A stretch of DNA of 64,000 bases from Tissierella creatinini (GTDB lineage: Bacteria; Bacillota; Clostridia; Tissierellales; Tissierellaceae), in NCBI GenBank assembly GCA_005046945.1, contig SUSS01000011.1, positions 1 through 64,000 on the forward strand, written 5' to 3'. Numbering within the stretch: position 1 is the first letter of the stretch; each line of letters begins with the position of its first letter. The notes beneath the pieces were generated by a model. That model saw only the letters and a list, made by a program, of their open reading frames with translations. It was not told the origin of the DNA and searched no databases. The position numbers and the translations under genes were made by a program. Below, one piece after another: positions 24,777 through 33,567 of the stretch.

Positions 24777-24815
24777 ATTCAGATAAGAATCCGTGCTTCT
24801 TGGTATTATCTGAAT
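24777..24815 (-). promoter_or_regulatory. Stem-loop in the mnmH leader
   Basis: On the minus strand, ATTCAGATAA pairs with TTATCTGAAT over 10 bp; the 19-base interior holds a second AAGAA/TTCTT pairing. It lies 18 bases before the mnmH start, so it is within the message. No T-tract, no known riboswitch pattern. It may affect ribosome access. Confidence 0.45.
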
Positions 24816-24947
24816 TACAATAGCCAAGTATGAATTGTACACTATAAATTGGTCAATATTATCTATAAATAATTACAATATTATATTATACACTTATAGA
24901 TAAAATTTATAAAGGGTGGGAGGGAAAAATGTTAGAAAATATCTTTT

Positions 24948-26504
24948 TTAGAAAAATTTCTTTACAGTACCCAATAGACCTCTGGCGATTGATCTTCCTA
25001 GGGATCCTGTAATAGAGGTCATTGTAGATTTTGCAACTTTATTTATAGGATTTTTTCTCCATGCTTTTTCTTTTTCACGCTCTTTGGCTGCCTTTTGTCT
25101 TTCCAATTCCTTACTTTCCTTTTCCAGTGCCTTTTCTTCAGCAATTCTTAGCTTTTCTTCTTCCTTAGCTATTTTTTCTTGTAGTTTTTCCTCTTCTAAA
25201 CGCTTTTCTTCATCTATTTTAGCCTCAAACTTTCTTTGAAGCAGTTCATAAGCCGATTCCCTGTCTATCGGCACATGGTATTTTTGAAATAGGGAAGAGG
25301 AGTTTATAAGATAATTTCTCTTTTCCTCGGGAATAGTTCCAAATGCACTATGAGGAGGGCATATTATAGCTTTTTCGACTACGGATGGTCTGCCTTCTTC
25401 ATCTAAGAAGGAAACCAAAGCTTCTCCTGTTCTTAGCTCTGTAATTACGTCCTGAACTTTGAAGTTAGGATTCTGTCTGAAGGTTTCAGCTGCTGATTTT
25501 ACAGCCTTTTCATCCCTTGGAGTAAACGCTCTAAGGGCATGCTGAACCCTATTGCCAAGTTGACCCAAAACCTTATCTGGTATATCTATAGGATTTTGTG
25601 TAATGAAGAATACTCCAACACCCTTAGATCTAATCAATCTTACTACTTGCTCGATTTTTTCCATTAGAATCTTAGGCGCATCATCGAATAGTAGATGGGC
25701 TTCATCAAAGAAGAATACCAGCTTAGGCTTATCCAAATCCCCAACTTCAGGAAGCTCTTCAAAGAGCTCTGAAAGCATCCATAATAGGAAGGTAGAATAT
25801 AGGGTAGGGGAGTTAAATAAGTCTTGACAGGCTAAAATATTAACATATCCCTTACCATTGGAATCTATACTAAGGAAATCCATAATATCTAAGGCTGGTT
25901 CTCCAAAAAACATTTCTCCACCTTGATCTTCAAGTCTCAATAGGGCCCTTTGAATTGCTCCAATAGATTGTCTAGAAACATTTCCATATTCAAGGGTTAT
26001 ATCCTTAGCATTCTCACCTACGTATTGGAGCATAGCTCTTAAATCCTTTAAATCTATCAATAATAGTCCCATATCGTCTGCAAGTCTAAAGGTTATGGAA
26101 AGGACCCCTTCCTGGGTATCATTAAGCCCTAATAGCCTGGATAGCAATAGGGGCCCCATTTCTGTAATAGTAGCCCTTATAGGGCTGCCCAATTTGCCAA
26201 ATACGTCCCATAATCTTGTTGGATAGCCTTGGAAGGTGAAGTTCTCTAATTTAAGGTTAGTTATTCTCTCCTGAAGGTTTTCATTTGTTTGACCCGGTTC
26301 TGAAATGCTGGCTAAGTCTCCCTTTACATCAGCCATAAATACAGGAACACCTATGGAGCTAAAGTGCTCTGCCATAACCTTTAGGGTGACGGTTTTTCCT
26401 GTACCTGTAGCTCCTGCTATAAGCCCATGCCTATTTGCCATATTAGATAAAAGCTCAGTATTTACTTGGCCCTTACCTATAAGTAATCTATATCCTTCTG
26501 CCAT
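24948..26504 (-). CDS. HerA-like ATPase (DUF853, YjgR type)
   Basis: 518 aa. Walker [11 protein letters not shown] (31-40), Walker [13 protein letters not shown], and sensor-like [20 protein letters not shown], so an FtsK/HerA-fold hexameric ATPase. Residues about 425-485 form a charged E/K-rich coiled coil and the C end is basic ([22 protein letters not shown]). Family members are widespread, but their role is not settled; DNA translocation is presumed. No NurA nuclease lies next to it, so it is not the classic HerA-NurA pair. AGGAGGTCGTAAA precedes the ATG. Confidence 0.88.
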   Translation of the reverse strand: MAEGYRLLIGKGQVNTELLSNMANRHGLIAGATGTGKTVTLKVMAEHFSSIGVPVFMADVKGDLASISEPGQTNENLQERITNLKLENFTFQGYPTRLWDVFGKLGSPIRATITEMGPLLLSRLLGLNDTQEGVLSITFRLADDMGLLLIDLKDLRAMLQYVGENAKDITLEYGNVSRQSIGAIQRALLRLEDQGGEMFFGEPALDIMDFLSIDSNGKGYVNILACQDLFNSPTLYSTFLLWMLSELFEELPEVGDLDKPKLVFFFDEAHLLFDDAPKILMEKIEQVVRLIRSKGVGVFFITQNPIDIPDKVLGQLGNRVQHALRAFTPRDEKAVKSAAETFRQNPNFKVQDVITELRTGEALVSFLDEEGRPSVVEKAIICPPHSAFGTIPEEKRNYLINSSSLFQKYHVPIDRESAYELLQRKFEAKIDEEKRLEEEKLQEKIAKEEEKLRIAEEKALEKESKELERQKAAKEREKEKAWRKNPINKVAKSTMTSITGSLGRSIARGLLGTVKKFF

Positions 26505-26614
26505 TTTACGACCTCCTTGAAAATCGACCTTCTTGATACTATCATTATCCTAAAATATACCCTTAATCAATTCACAATTATCTGTTATAATACATTTATA
26601 TAGGAGGAATCTTA

Positions 26615-27346
26615 ATGTCAAAATATAGAAAGAAATTTATAATTCCATATTATGATGGAGATAAAGATGGGTATATAAGACCTGAAAATTTGCTTGCCTA
26701 CTTAGGGGAAACATCCAATTTACATAGTGATTCAATAGGGCTAGGGCTTAAGGAACTTAAATCATCTAATTACTGTTGGATTCTTAATAGGTGGAGAGCT
26801 AGATTTTTTAAACATCCTAGAGTTAGGGATGAAATCACTATAGAGACTTGGTGTTCGGGGATAGATAAGTTCTATGCTAGCAGAGAATTTGCAGTCTATG
26901 ATAAGGATGAGGATATAATATTTAAGGGGAGCACACAGTGGGTATTTTTAGATTTGAATAAAGGGAGGCCTGTGAGGGTGCCGGAGGAAGTTGGAAAGCC
27001 CTATGGAGAATGTAAGGATAAGTTGCTAGAAGACTTCTATGACTTTAGAAAGGATTATGAAGTTGAAAAAGGCCTGGAATTTCACGTTAGAAGATCGGAT
27101 ATAGATTCTAACAAACATGTAAACAATGTGAAATACCTTAATTGGATCCTTGAAGCTGTACCTGATGACATAGTAGATAAACATAGACTTTATGATTTAG
27201 ATATTTTTTATAAGAAGGAAGTAAAGCAGGGAAATACAATTGAATCTTCTATCTTACAGGATGTTAAAGAATTAAATCCAACATTTCTTCATAAAATTAC
27301 AAATGAAAAAGAAATTCATGCACTTGGTAGAACTCTATGGAAATAG
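26615..27346 (+). CDS. acyl-ACP thioesterase
   Basis: 243 aa, two hotdog folds in one chain (FatA/FatB-like Acyl-ACP_TE family). Releases free fatty acids from acyl-ACP. The second fold carries DIDSNKHVNNVKYLNWI with the Asn and His used in catalysis in plant enzymes. In anaerobic bacteria such enzymes may tune chain length or recycle fatty acids. ATG 26615 follows TAGGAGGAATCTT. It diverges from the HerA-like gene (110-base gap). A two-way terminator closes it. Confidence 0.88.
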   Translation: MSKYRKKFIIPYYDGDKDGYIRPENLLAYLGETSNLHSDSIGLGLKELKSSNYCWILNRWRARFFKHPRVRDEITIETWCSGIDKFYASREFAVYDKDEDIIFKGSTQWVFLDLNKGRPVRVPEEVGKPYGECKDKLLEDFYDFRKDYEVEKGLEFHVRRSDIDSNKHVNNVKYLNWILEAVPDDIVDKHRLYDLDIFYKKEVKQGNTIESSILQDVKELNPTFLHKITNEKEIHALGRTLWK

Positions 27347-27351
27347 AAAAA

Positions 27352-27396
27352 AGAAAATGGACAAAATGTCTGTATGACACTTTGTCCATTTTTTTC
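27352..27396. terminator. Bidirectional terminator
   Basis: AAATGGACAAA (27355-27365) pairs with TTTGTCCATTT (27381-27391), and TGTC/GACA extends the stem inside. A-tract on the left, seven or more T on the right. It serves the thioesterase gene and the convergent minus-strand gene. Confidence 0.9.
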
Positions 27397-27417
27397 ATGT
27401 AAATATTTTCTTATTGA

Positions 27418-27906
27418 TTATAAATCTGTCTTAATTACTTTTCCGCTTTCATCAAGGTGCATTTCAGTAATTTTATCAACATATGGAACGCCATCAATTT
27501 TTTTAGCTTCAATAGTGTGAATCTTTTTGTTTATTCCTTTGCCTTTTTTAAACTGTTCCTTCATAACCTTCATTAATGAAACTGGATGCTCAGGCTCTTT
27601 TATTGAGATAAATGGAGTTTTAACACCAATAGCATCTCCTACAAGTGCTTCGAAATCTAAATTGTCAAGTGCAGGAATAAATAGGTATTGTACGTCAGCT
27701 TCTAAGTCTTCGAAGCCTTTTACTTGTACGTTTGTGAATGTTTTTTTAGCAACTCCCATAAGTGTTACCATAAAAGGACGAGTACCTGTTGATCTGTGTC
27801 CTGATATTACTATTGACTCATTATTATTGATTGCATTTTCAATATATTGAGCTTGCTCTTCTGTCATGAATTTTGAGTCTACAAACTTACTAATCATTGG
27901 ATTCAT
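27418..27906 (-). CDS. hypothetical protein with a P-loop-like N-terminal motif
   Basis: 162 aa, family not recognised. The segment ESIVISGHRSTGTRPFMVTLMG (split here: SGHRSTGTRPF, about residues 35-45) sits where a Walker A loop would be after a beta-strand, but the GKT/GKS core is missing (GTR instead). The layout resembles the ATPase core of secretion ATPases shrunk to one small domain. No signal peptide or membrane helix. ATAGGAGTGATAGAAA precedes the ATG, so translation is well supported. Convergent with the thioesterase gene and divergent from the cold shock gene. Confidence 0.7.
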   Translation of the reverse strand: MNPMISKFVDSKFMTEEQAQYIENAINNNESIVISGHRSTGTRPFMVTLMGVAKKTFTNVQVKGFEDLEADVQYLFIPALDNLDFEALVGDAIGVKTPFISIKEPEHPVSLMKVMKEQFKKGKGINKKIHTIEAKKIDGVPYVDKITEMHLDESGKVIKTDL

Positions 27907-28089
27907 TTTCTATCACTCCTATAAAAATTATATGTCTCTATTGTATCACTTTTCCAAATAATAATAAAGGGTTTTGATTAAAGATTATCATACTTAAAAA
28001 ATTTTCAATTAATTACCTTAATTTAGATTAGAGCAGTATGGTAATTGATTTAATAATTTACACAATTTTGCAAAAAAGAGAAAATACAC

Positions 28090-28118
28090 TTGCAATATTA
28101 ATAAATCAATGGTACAAT
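28090..28118 (+). promoter_or_regulatory. Promoter of the cold shock gene
   Basis: TTGCAA (28090-28095), 17 bases, TACAAT (28113-28118). This leaves a leader of about 125 bases before the ATG, long leaders being usual for cold shock genes. The remaining gene-free stretch 27907-28251 is AT-rich and shows no ORF or strong hairpin. Confidence 0.7.
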
Positions 28119-28251
28119 ATGATTGTAGCTTTAATTCAGTAGTAATAATCAAATCAACAATAAACTTAGTTTTACAGAGAGCATATAGTAACGAAATTTA
28201 TTGTTAGTAATTACACACGAATTAAAGAAATAAATTTTGGAGGTATATGCA

Positions 28252-28449
28252 ATGAAGGGTACAGTAAAATGGTTTAACGCAGAAAAAGGATTTGGATTTA
28301 TTACAACTGAAGAAGGAAACGATGTATTCGCACACTTCTCACAAATTCAAAAAGACGGTTTCAAAACTTTAGAAGAAGGTCAAGAAGTTGAATTCAATGT
28401 AGTTGAAGGACAAAAAGGTCTTCAAGCTGAAAACATCACTATAATCTAA
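28252..28449 (+). CDS. cold shock protein (CspA family)
   Basis: 65 aa, one cold shock domain that binds single-stranded RNA/DNA and melts RNA structure. Both RNA-binding motifs are present: RNP1 KGFGFIT and RNP2 DVFAHFS. Start [13 protein letters not shown] at 28252 follows TTGGAGG; the in-frame ATG at 28237 overlaps that site. Codon use is strongly biased (many preferred A-ending codons), as in highly expressed genes. Confidence 0.96.
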   Translation: MKGTVKWFNAEKGFGFITTEEGNDVFAHFSQIQKDGFKTLEEGQEVEFNVVEGQKGLQAENITII

Positions 28450-28469
28450 TTTAATCAAGCAAACTATTC

Positions 28470-28500
28470 ACCTCTTAGATAATTCTAAGAGGTTTTCTTT
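28470..28500 (+). terminator. Intrinsic terminator after the cold shock gene
   Basis: ACCTCTTAGA (28470-28479), loop TAAT, TCTAAGAGGT (28484-28493), then TTTCTTTT. Confidence 0.92.
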
Positions 28501-28571
28501 TGTGCTAATCTATGTTACAATAAGAAGGAATATTGGTATAAACCTAAATTATTAGAGAAAGAGGTCCGGTT

Positions 28572-29321
28572 ATGAGCGAAAATCAAATAGTTGCAATTGT
28601 AAATGGAAAAGAGATATCTAAAAATGAAGTTCAAAACTTTATAAATGAAATTATGGAGCCTCATTTGGCGATGCAGTTCCAGTCTCCGGAAGGTATGCAA
28701 AGAGTATTAAATGAATATATAAATCAAGAGCTTATGTATCTAGATGCAGTTGATTCAAATTTAGAAGCTGATAGTGATTTCCATAAGATTATAGAAATTC
28801 AAAAAAGAGGATTGTTGAAGAATTATGCTATAAACAAGGTGGTCAGCAAGGCTACAGCAACAGATGATGAACTTCATGCATACTATGAAGATAATAAGGA
28901 AAAATATAAGAAACAAGCATTAGTTCAAGCTAGTCATATTCTTGTTGATGATGAAAGCAAGGCTAATGATATATTAACAGAATTAAATGGTGGTCTTGAC
29001 TTTGGAGAGGCTGCAAAGAACTATTCCTCATGTTCATCAAAAGAACAAGGTGGAGATCTTGGAGAGTTCTCAAAGGGACAAATGGTTGCTGAATTCGATT
29101 CTGCTGCTTTTGGAATGGAGGAAGGACAGGTTTCAGCTCCTGTAAAGACTCAATTTGGCTATCATATAATAAAGGTTACTAAGAAAACCCCAGAATCCAT
29201 AAGTTCATTTGAAGAGGTAGAAGATCAAGTAAATGGTGAAGTGATGAGAATTAAGCAACAACAAGTATATTTAGATAAGGTAAATGAACTAAAAGGAAAA
29301 TACGAAGTTCAAATATTTTAG
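28572..29321 (+). CDS. peptidylprolyl isomerase, parvulin type
   Basis: 249 aa. SurA/PrsA-like N-terminal helical part (NGKEISKNEVQNFINEIM...), then one rotamase (PpiC) domain from about residue 115 (ALVQASHILVDDE, GGDLGEFSKGQMVAEFDSAAF, FGYHIIKV). Unlike PrsA it has no signal peptide or lipobox, so it should act in the cytoplasm. GAGAAAGAGGTCCGGTT precedes the ATG. Stands alone with its own terminator. Confidence 0.92.
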   Translation: MSENQIVAIVNGKEISKNEVQNFINEIMEPHLAMQFQSPEGMQRVLNEYINQELMYLDAVDSNLEADSDFHKIIEIQKRGLLKNYAINKVVSKATATDDELHAYYEDNKEKYKKQALVQASHILVDDESKANDILTELNGGLDFGEAAKNYSSCSSKEQGGDLGEFSKGQMVAEFDSAAFGMEEGQVSAPVKTQFGYHIIKVTKKTPESISSFEEVEDQVNGEVMRIKQQQVYLDKVNELKGKYEVQIF

Positions 29322-29337
29322 GACAAGAGTTGCAGTC

Positions 29338-29367
29338 TAGACCAGAGAAATCTGGTCTATTTTTATT
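29338..29367 (+). terminator. Intrinsic terminator after the parvulin gene
   Basis: TAGACCAGA (29338-29346), GAAA tetraloop, TCTGGTCTA (29351-29359), then TTTTTATTT. The T-tract forms one arm of the next inverted repeat. Confidence 0.92.
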
Positions 29368-29513
29368 TAATAGGAAAGTTCTACTTTCCTATTAAATAAA
29401 AATAGGGGTAGTAGGGGATAATCCCCTGCCGTTTTAAGGAAGGTGCTCAGATTGCGTAGCAATCGTCGAAGGAAACCTAGGGTTTCCTAGCGAAAGTGAC
29501 GAAGTCACTTTTT
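29360..29513. repeat. Chain of five short-loop hairpins
   Basis: A 20-bp perfect inverted repeat with a TCT loop (29360-29402), then four stems, each with a three-base loop: GGGGA/TCCCC (29414-29426), GATTGC/GCAATC (29450-29464, loop GTA), GGAAACC/GGTTTCC (29471-29487, loop TAG), AAAGTGAC/GTCACTTT (29493-29511, loop GAA). The last may end the ABC-F transcript coming from the right. No ORF runs through it. Confidence 0.75.
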
Positions 29514-29518
29514 CACAA

Positions 29519-30680
29519 TTACTGTAGGGTTTCTAATTTTTCATAAGAGTCTAATAGTTTATTCTCTAAGTTTTCCTTTTCAATATATAGCTGGTATAAC
29601 TTGTCTGCATCATCGTTATTTTTTTCCATCTCTAGGGTTAGCCTATCCAGTTCTGCTTCTAATTGTTCTATATTCTTATTTAATGCATTTATTTTATAGG
29701 TGTTATTTGGCTTTCTTTCAGCCTTTACTGGGAGAATCTTTGGCTCTTTTTTTGGTTTTTCTATTGGTCTTTCAATATTTAATCTTTGCCTTAATTCAAG
29801 GTATTCCTTATAGGGCATAGGATATAGGTCAACTTTGGAATTTTCGAAGATTAGCATTTTATTTGCTAGCTTGTCTACGAAATACCTATCATGGGATACA
29901 AATAGAATAGTTCCATTGTAATCAACTAAGGTGTCTTCTAGGACTTCCTTTGAATCTATGTCCAGGTGGTTTGTTGGCTCATCAAGGATCATTAGATTTA
30001 CCTTGTCATATATTAATGACGCAAGTCTTAATCTGGACTTTTCACCACCGGAAAGGGATTTTATCTTCTTAAATACATCATCTCTTATAAAGAGCATCTT
30101 AGCAAGTTCCTTTCTAGCATCAGAGTTGCTAAGTCTATGCTTTGCTGCAAAATAATCCAAAATCGGTAAGTCTTCATCTTCAAAAACAACATTTTGAGGT
30201 AGATATCCTATGCTAATATTGGACCCAAACTTTATTTTACCCTCAAAGGTATTACCTTGGCCTAAAATAAGTTTTAATAAGATGCTTTTTCCGCTTCCAT
30301 TATCACCCATTATGCAAAGTCTATCCTTATAGAATAGGGTAAAGGAGAGATTTGAAAATAGGCTTTTATCTCCAAAGGATTTGCTTAAATCCTCTATATC
30401 CAGAACTATCTTGCCAGATCTTTGTATGCCAGATGTATTTAGTTTGATCTTGGCATTATCATCCTTAGGCTTATCTATGACTTCAACCTTATCAAGGCGT
30501 TTTTCTAGTTCTTTGGCCCTTTTGTACATCTTTTCGCTATCCCTCATGGCGCCCCAGATTCTATATCTTTCGATTTGTCTTTCCATGGATTCAATTTTTC
30601 TCTGATTGTTTAAGTAGGCCCTGTAGGCCAACTCAAACCTCTTTTCCTTCTCTTCTAAATAAAAACTATAATTACCTTCA
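29519..30680 (-). pseudogene. ABC-F ATPase, C-terminal half (separated by a frameshift)
   Basis: About 386 codons in frame. Holds the rest of one ABC-F protein: linker (EGNYSFYLEEKEKRFELAYR across the join, given in part), second nucleotide-binding domain with Walker A GDNGSGKSILLK, signature LSGGEKSRLRLA and Walker B LMILDEPTNHLD, then a coiled-coil C-terminal extension. The first ATG in this frame is only at 30631. At 30678-30686 the frame is shifted relative to the N-terminal half within an alternating AT run (minus strand GCTAATATATGAAGG). Restoring the frame gives the typical ABC-F linker. ABC-F proteins act on ribosomes (rescue or antibiotic protection). Confidence 0.8.
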
Positions 30681-31397
30681 TATATTAGCTCCTGTTGCTT
30701 CCATTTCTATGATTCTAGTAGCAACCTTATCTAAAAAGCTCCTATCATGGGATACTATTAAAACAGTCCCCTTGTATTCTTTAAGAAATTCCTCTAGCCA
30801 TTCTATGGATTTTATATCTAAGTGGTTGGTAGGCTCATCCAGTAGGAGTAAATCAGGTTCTTCTAGTAAGAGCTTCCCAAGTAAAACTCTGGTCTTTTCA
30901 CCGCCACTTAATCTTTCAAAGGGAAGGTCTCTAAAGCTGTCTTGAATATTAAGGCCTGTACAGATTTTGTTGATATTGGTCTCAACTAAATATCCACCAC
31001 TACGCTCAAATTTCTCTATCATTAAACAATAATTAGACATTTGATTTTCTAAGCTATCTCCCGAAAGGTTTTTTAATCCCTTTTCAAGTTCCTCTATATT
31101 CTTTCTAAGAAGTCTTATTTCTTCAAAGGGACTTTGAAGGATGTCTATTACTCTTGTATCCTTATCATAGATAAATATTTGATCTAAGTATCCAATTTTA
31201 ATACCCTTTCTAAAAGTTAAGTTTCCACCTTGATATTCCTCTATACCCATTAATATCTTTAAGAGTGTAGTCTTACCACAGCCGTTCTGGCCTATAAGCC
31301 CAAGTCTATCCCTAGTGTGGACTTCAAAGGATATATTCTCAAATACCTTATTTGCACTATAATATTTAGTTAAATTATTCACTGAACACTCAATCAT
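30678..31397 (-). pseudogene. ABC-F ATPase, N-terminal half (ends early by frameshift)
   Basis: 239 codons. First nucleotide-binding domain: Walker A GQNGCGKTTLLK, signature LSGGEKTRVLLG, Walker B LLLLDEPTNHLD, switch His VSHDRSFLD. It stops at TGA right after MEATGANI, where intact relatives run on through a YEGNYSxYL segment; that segment is present in the other frame (see the C-terminal half). A single-base insertion or two-base loss in the AT run explains it. Start at 31397 (MIECSVNNLTKYY) follows GGGGTGATT. One nucleotide-binding domain alone should not be functional. Confidence 0.8.
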
Positions 31398-31601
31398 ATA
31401 ATCACCCCATAGCATCATTGGTTGAAATGATACCTTTTCTAGGCTTATTATATTTCACTAGCTTGCCTCAGTCAAGAAAGTAGTTTAAGTCTCTATGCCA
31501 GGTGGATAATAAGTTATAGGCACTAATATCTTATTATGGTAAAATTAATTTAGAATCAAAAACGCTTTGTCTAACAATTCAAGGAAAGGAGTTGTAGTAT
31601 T

Positions 31602-31658
31602 ATGATATATAAGAGAATAATGGAGAGTGTAGGAAATAGGGAGGTTAAGGTAGAATAA
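31602..31658 (+). CDS. possible 18-codon leader ORF before rsgA
   Basis: MIYKRIMESVGNREVKVE, with AAAGGAG nine bases before the ATG. Its last codons overlap the left arm of a hairpin (31639-31676, GGGAGGTTAAG with CTTAAACCTCCC, one bulge). It could be a translated leader that controls rsgA, but the peptide has no run of regulatory codons. It may be chance. Confidence 0.3.
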   Translation: MIYKRIMESVGNREVKVE

Positions 31659-31712
31659 TCCCGACTTAAACCTCCCAGTAGGAAGTACCATTAAAACTTG
31701 AGGAGGAAAGAA

Positions 31713-32792
31713 TTGAATAAAATTAATATGAAAAATTTAGGACTAAGTGAAAGATTTATTACTGAGTCTACTATGTATAGAGACCTTTATATTGGAAGAG
31801 TAGTTTCCCAATATAAAAATATATATAAACTTATAACGGAAAATGGAGAATTAGCAGGAGAGGTATCTGGAAAGTTCAGATTTAATACTATAAGGGTATC
31901 TGATTATCCTGCTGTGGGAGACTTTGTTATGGTGGATAGGCTTGATAATGAAAGAGGGAATGCAATTATCCATCATGTATTGACCAGGAAAAGTGCTTTT
32001 ATAAGGAAGGCAGCAGGAACTTCTAATGATGAACAGATAGTGGCATCAAATATAGATACAATTTTTATATGTATGTCCCTTAATAATGATTTTAATATTA
32101 GAAGAGTTGAGCGTTATCTTGGAATTGCTTGGGATAGTGGGGCTAGTCCTGTAATCGTTTTAACTAAATCTGACTTGTGCAATAATTTAGACCAAAGATT
32201 ATCAGAGCTTAATACTGTAGCTTTAGGAGTAGATGTTCTTGTTACAACAAGTATGAGTGAAGATGGATATCTTTCTGTTAAAGATTATATTCAACCTGGT
32301 AAAACAGTTGCTTTTATAGGTTCATCAGGTGTTGGGAAATCCAGCTTGATTAATAAGCTTATTGGTGAAAATACCATTGAAACTAAAGAGATAAGAAGCG
32401 ATGATAAGGGTAGGCATACAACTACTCGACGAGAGATGTTTATTCTAGCAGATGGTGGAGTTGTGATTGACACTCCGGGTATGAGAGAAATAGGAATAGA
32501 AAGCGCAGATTTATCCAAAACTTTTTCTGATATTGATGATCTTGCTACTAGATGTAAGTTCACTGACTGTACTCACACCAATGAACCCAAGTGTGCTGTA
32601 CAAGAAGCAATAAGTCAAGGCTTGCTTTCAAGTGACAGGTTCGAGAGTTATCTAAAACTAAAGAAAGAAGCTAAGTATGAAAATCTAAATTCTAAACAAA
32701 TAGAGAAGAATAAGATTTCAGAAATGTTTAGTAGTCTTGGTGGCATGAAAAATGCTCGGAAATATATAAAATCAAAGAATAAAATGAGATAA
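31713..32792 (+). CDS. rsgA: ribosome small subunit-dependent GTPase A
   Basis: 359 aa. Late 30S assembly checkpoint GTPase. Order: OB-fold (about 20-95), circularly permuted GTPase with G4 LTKSD first, then P-loop IGSSGVGKSSLIN, G3 DTPGMRE, and a C-terminal zinc site (CKFTDCTHTNEPKC). The TTG at 31713 follows GAGGAGGAAAGA; ATG 31728 is an alternative. The gap of 315 bases upstream holds an AT-rich promoter area, a short leader ORF and a hairpin. Closed by a branched terminator. Confidence 0.94.
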   Translation: MNKINMKNLGLSERFITESTMYRDLYIGRVVSQYKNIYKLITENGELAGEVSGKFRFNTIRVSDYPAVGDFVMVDRLDNERGNAIIHHVLTRKSAFIRKAAGTSNDEQIVASNIDTIFICMSLNNDFNIRRVERYLGIAWDSGASPVIVLTKSDLCNNLDQRLSELNTVALGVDVLVTTSMSEDGYLSVKDYIQPGKTVAFIGSSGVGKSSLINKLIGENTIETKEIRSDDKGRHTTTRREMFILADGGVVIDTPGMREIGIESADLSKTFSDIDDLATRCKFTDCTHTNEPKCAVQEAISQGLLSSDRFESYLKLKKEAKYENLNSKQIEKNKISEMFSSLGGMKNARKYIKSKNKMR

Positions 32793-32805
32793 GAATAAGA
32801 AAATT

Positions 32806-32874
32806 AAACCCCTAGACTATGAGGTTCAGCCTGTCAACTTGACAGGGAACCCTCATAGTTTTGAGGGGTTTTTT
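32806..32874 (+). terminator. Branched intrinsic terminator after rsgA
   Basis: Three nested pairings: AACCCCT with AGGGGTT, ACTATGAGG with CCTCATAGT, and CCTGTCAA with TTGACAGG, then TTTTTTG. Strong. Confidence 0.88.
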
Positions 32875-32875
32875 G

Positions 32876-32927
32876 TTGACTGACTGGTCTATTTATGATA
32901 ATATGGCCAAGTAGACCGGGTGGTCTA
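32876..32927 (+). promoter_or_regulatory. tetR promoter with two operator sites
   Basis: TTGACT at 32876-32881 with a TAATAT at 32899-32904 as a plausible -10. The perfect palindrome TAGACCGGGTGGTCTA lies at 32912-32927. TTGACTGACTGGTCTA (32876-32891) matches it at 12 of 16 bases and covers the -35. This is the layout of a self-repressing TetR gene. Confidence 0.7.
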
Positions 32928-32946
32928 AATTGTTGGAGGTGAAAAT

Positions 32947-33567
32947 TTGAATCGAGAAGAAAAAAACTTGCTAAAACGACAACAGATAATCCGGAGTGCT
33001 ATGGAGGAATTTGGAGAAAACACCTATGGGGAAGCATCTTTAAATGCTATTTGCAAAAATGGCAATGTATCAAAAGGGATTATTTATCACTATTTTAAAG
33101 ATAAAGATGACTTGTATTTATCTTGTGTTGCTGAATGTTTTCATAGGTTAACTACTTTTTTAAATAGTCAAATATTAAGCTTCAATAATGTTGAGGATGA
33201 TATAAAAAAATATATTGATATGCGTCATCGGTTCTTTAATGAAAATCCTGATTGTAGCAATATATTTTTTTATGCTTTATTGCAGCCCCCTAAGCACTTA
33301 GTAGAAGAAATAAAGGAAATTAAAGCTGAACTGGATAGGTTTAATATAGGTTTTTATCAACAAGTTCTTCAAAATGTGAAACTTAAAAGTGATATTAGTA
33401 GGGAAGAGGCTATAGAATTTTTTCTTATGTTTCAAGAATCATTCAACCATTACTTTCAAGATAAAACTTATGGAGACTCTAGAAAATTATTTGATGAGCA
33501 TGAGCTTAAATTAAGCAAGTTATTAAAAATTATTTTTTATGGAATAGCAAGGGAGGAAACAAAATAA
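32947..33567 (+). CDS. TetR/AcrR family transcriptional regulator
   Basis: 206 aa. N-terminal TetR helix-turn-helix (RQQIIRSAMEEFGE, SLNAICKNGNVSKGIIYHYFKDKDDLY), helical ligand domain after it. TTG 32947 follows GGAGGTG. Two matching palindromic sites lie in its own promoter. It overlaps the antiporter gene by one base (TAATG), so it very likely controls that gene and itself. The ligand is unknown. Confidence 0.92.
   Translation: MNREEKNLLKRQQIIRSAMEEFGENTYGEASLNAICKNGNVSKGIIYHYFKDKDDLYLSCVAECFHRLTTFLNSQILSFNNVEDDIKKYIDMRHRFFNENPDCSNIFFYALLQPPKHLVEEIKEIKAELDRFNIGFYQQVLQNVKLKSDISREEAIEFFLMFQESFNHYFQDKTYGDSRKLFDEHELKLSKLLKIIFYGIAREETK

Noticed and set aside
24929-25012. 27-codon plus-strand ORF with a good ribosome site (GGGAGGGAAAA) overlapping the end of the HerA-like gene
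   Set aside because: It lies antisense inside a well-supported gene for most of its length and the peptide shows no family features.
31419-31560. Possible riboswitch before rsgA (GGCAC-containing folded region near 31530)
   Set aside because: No known aptamer core could be matched.
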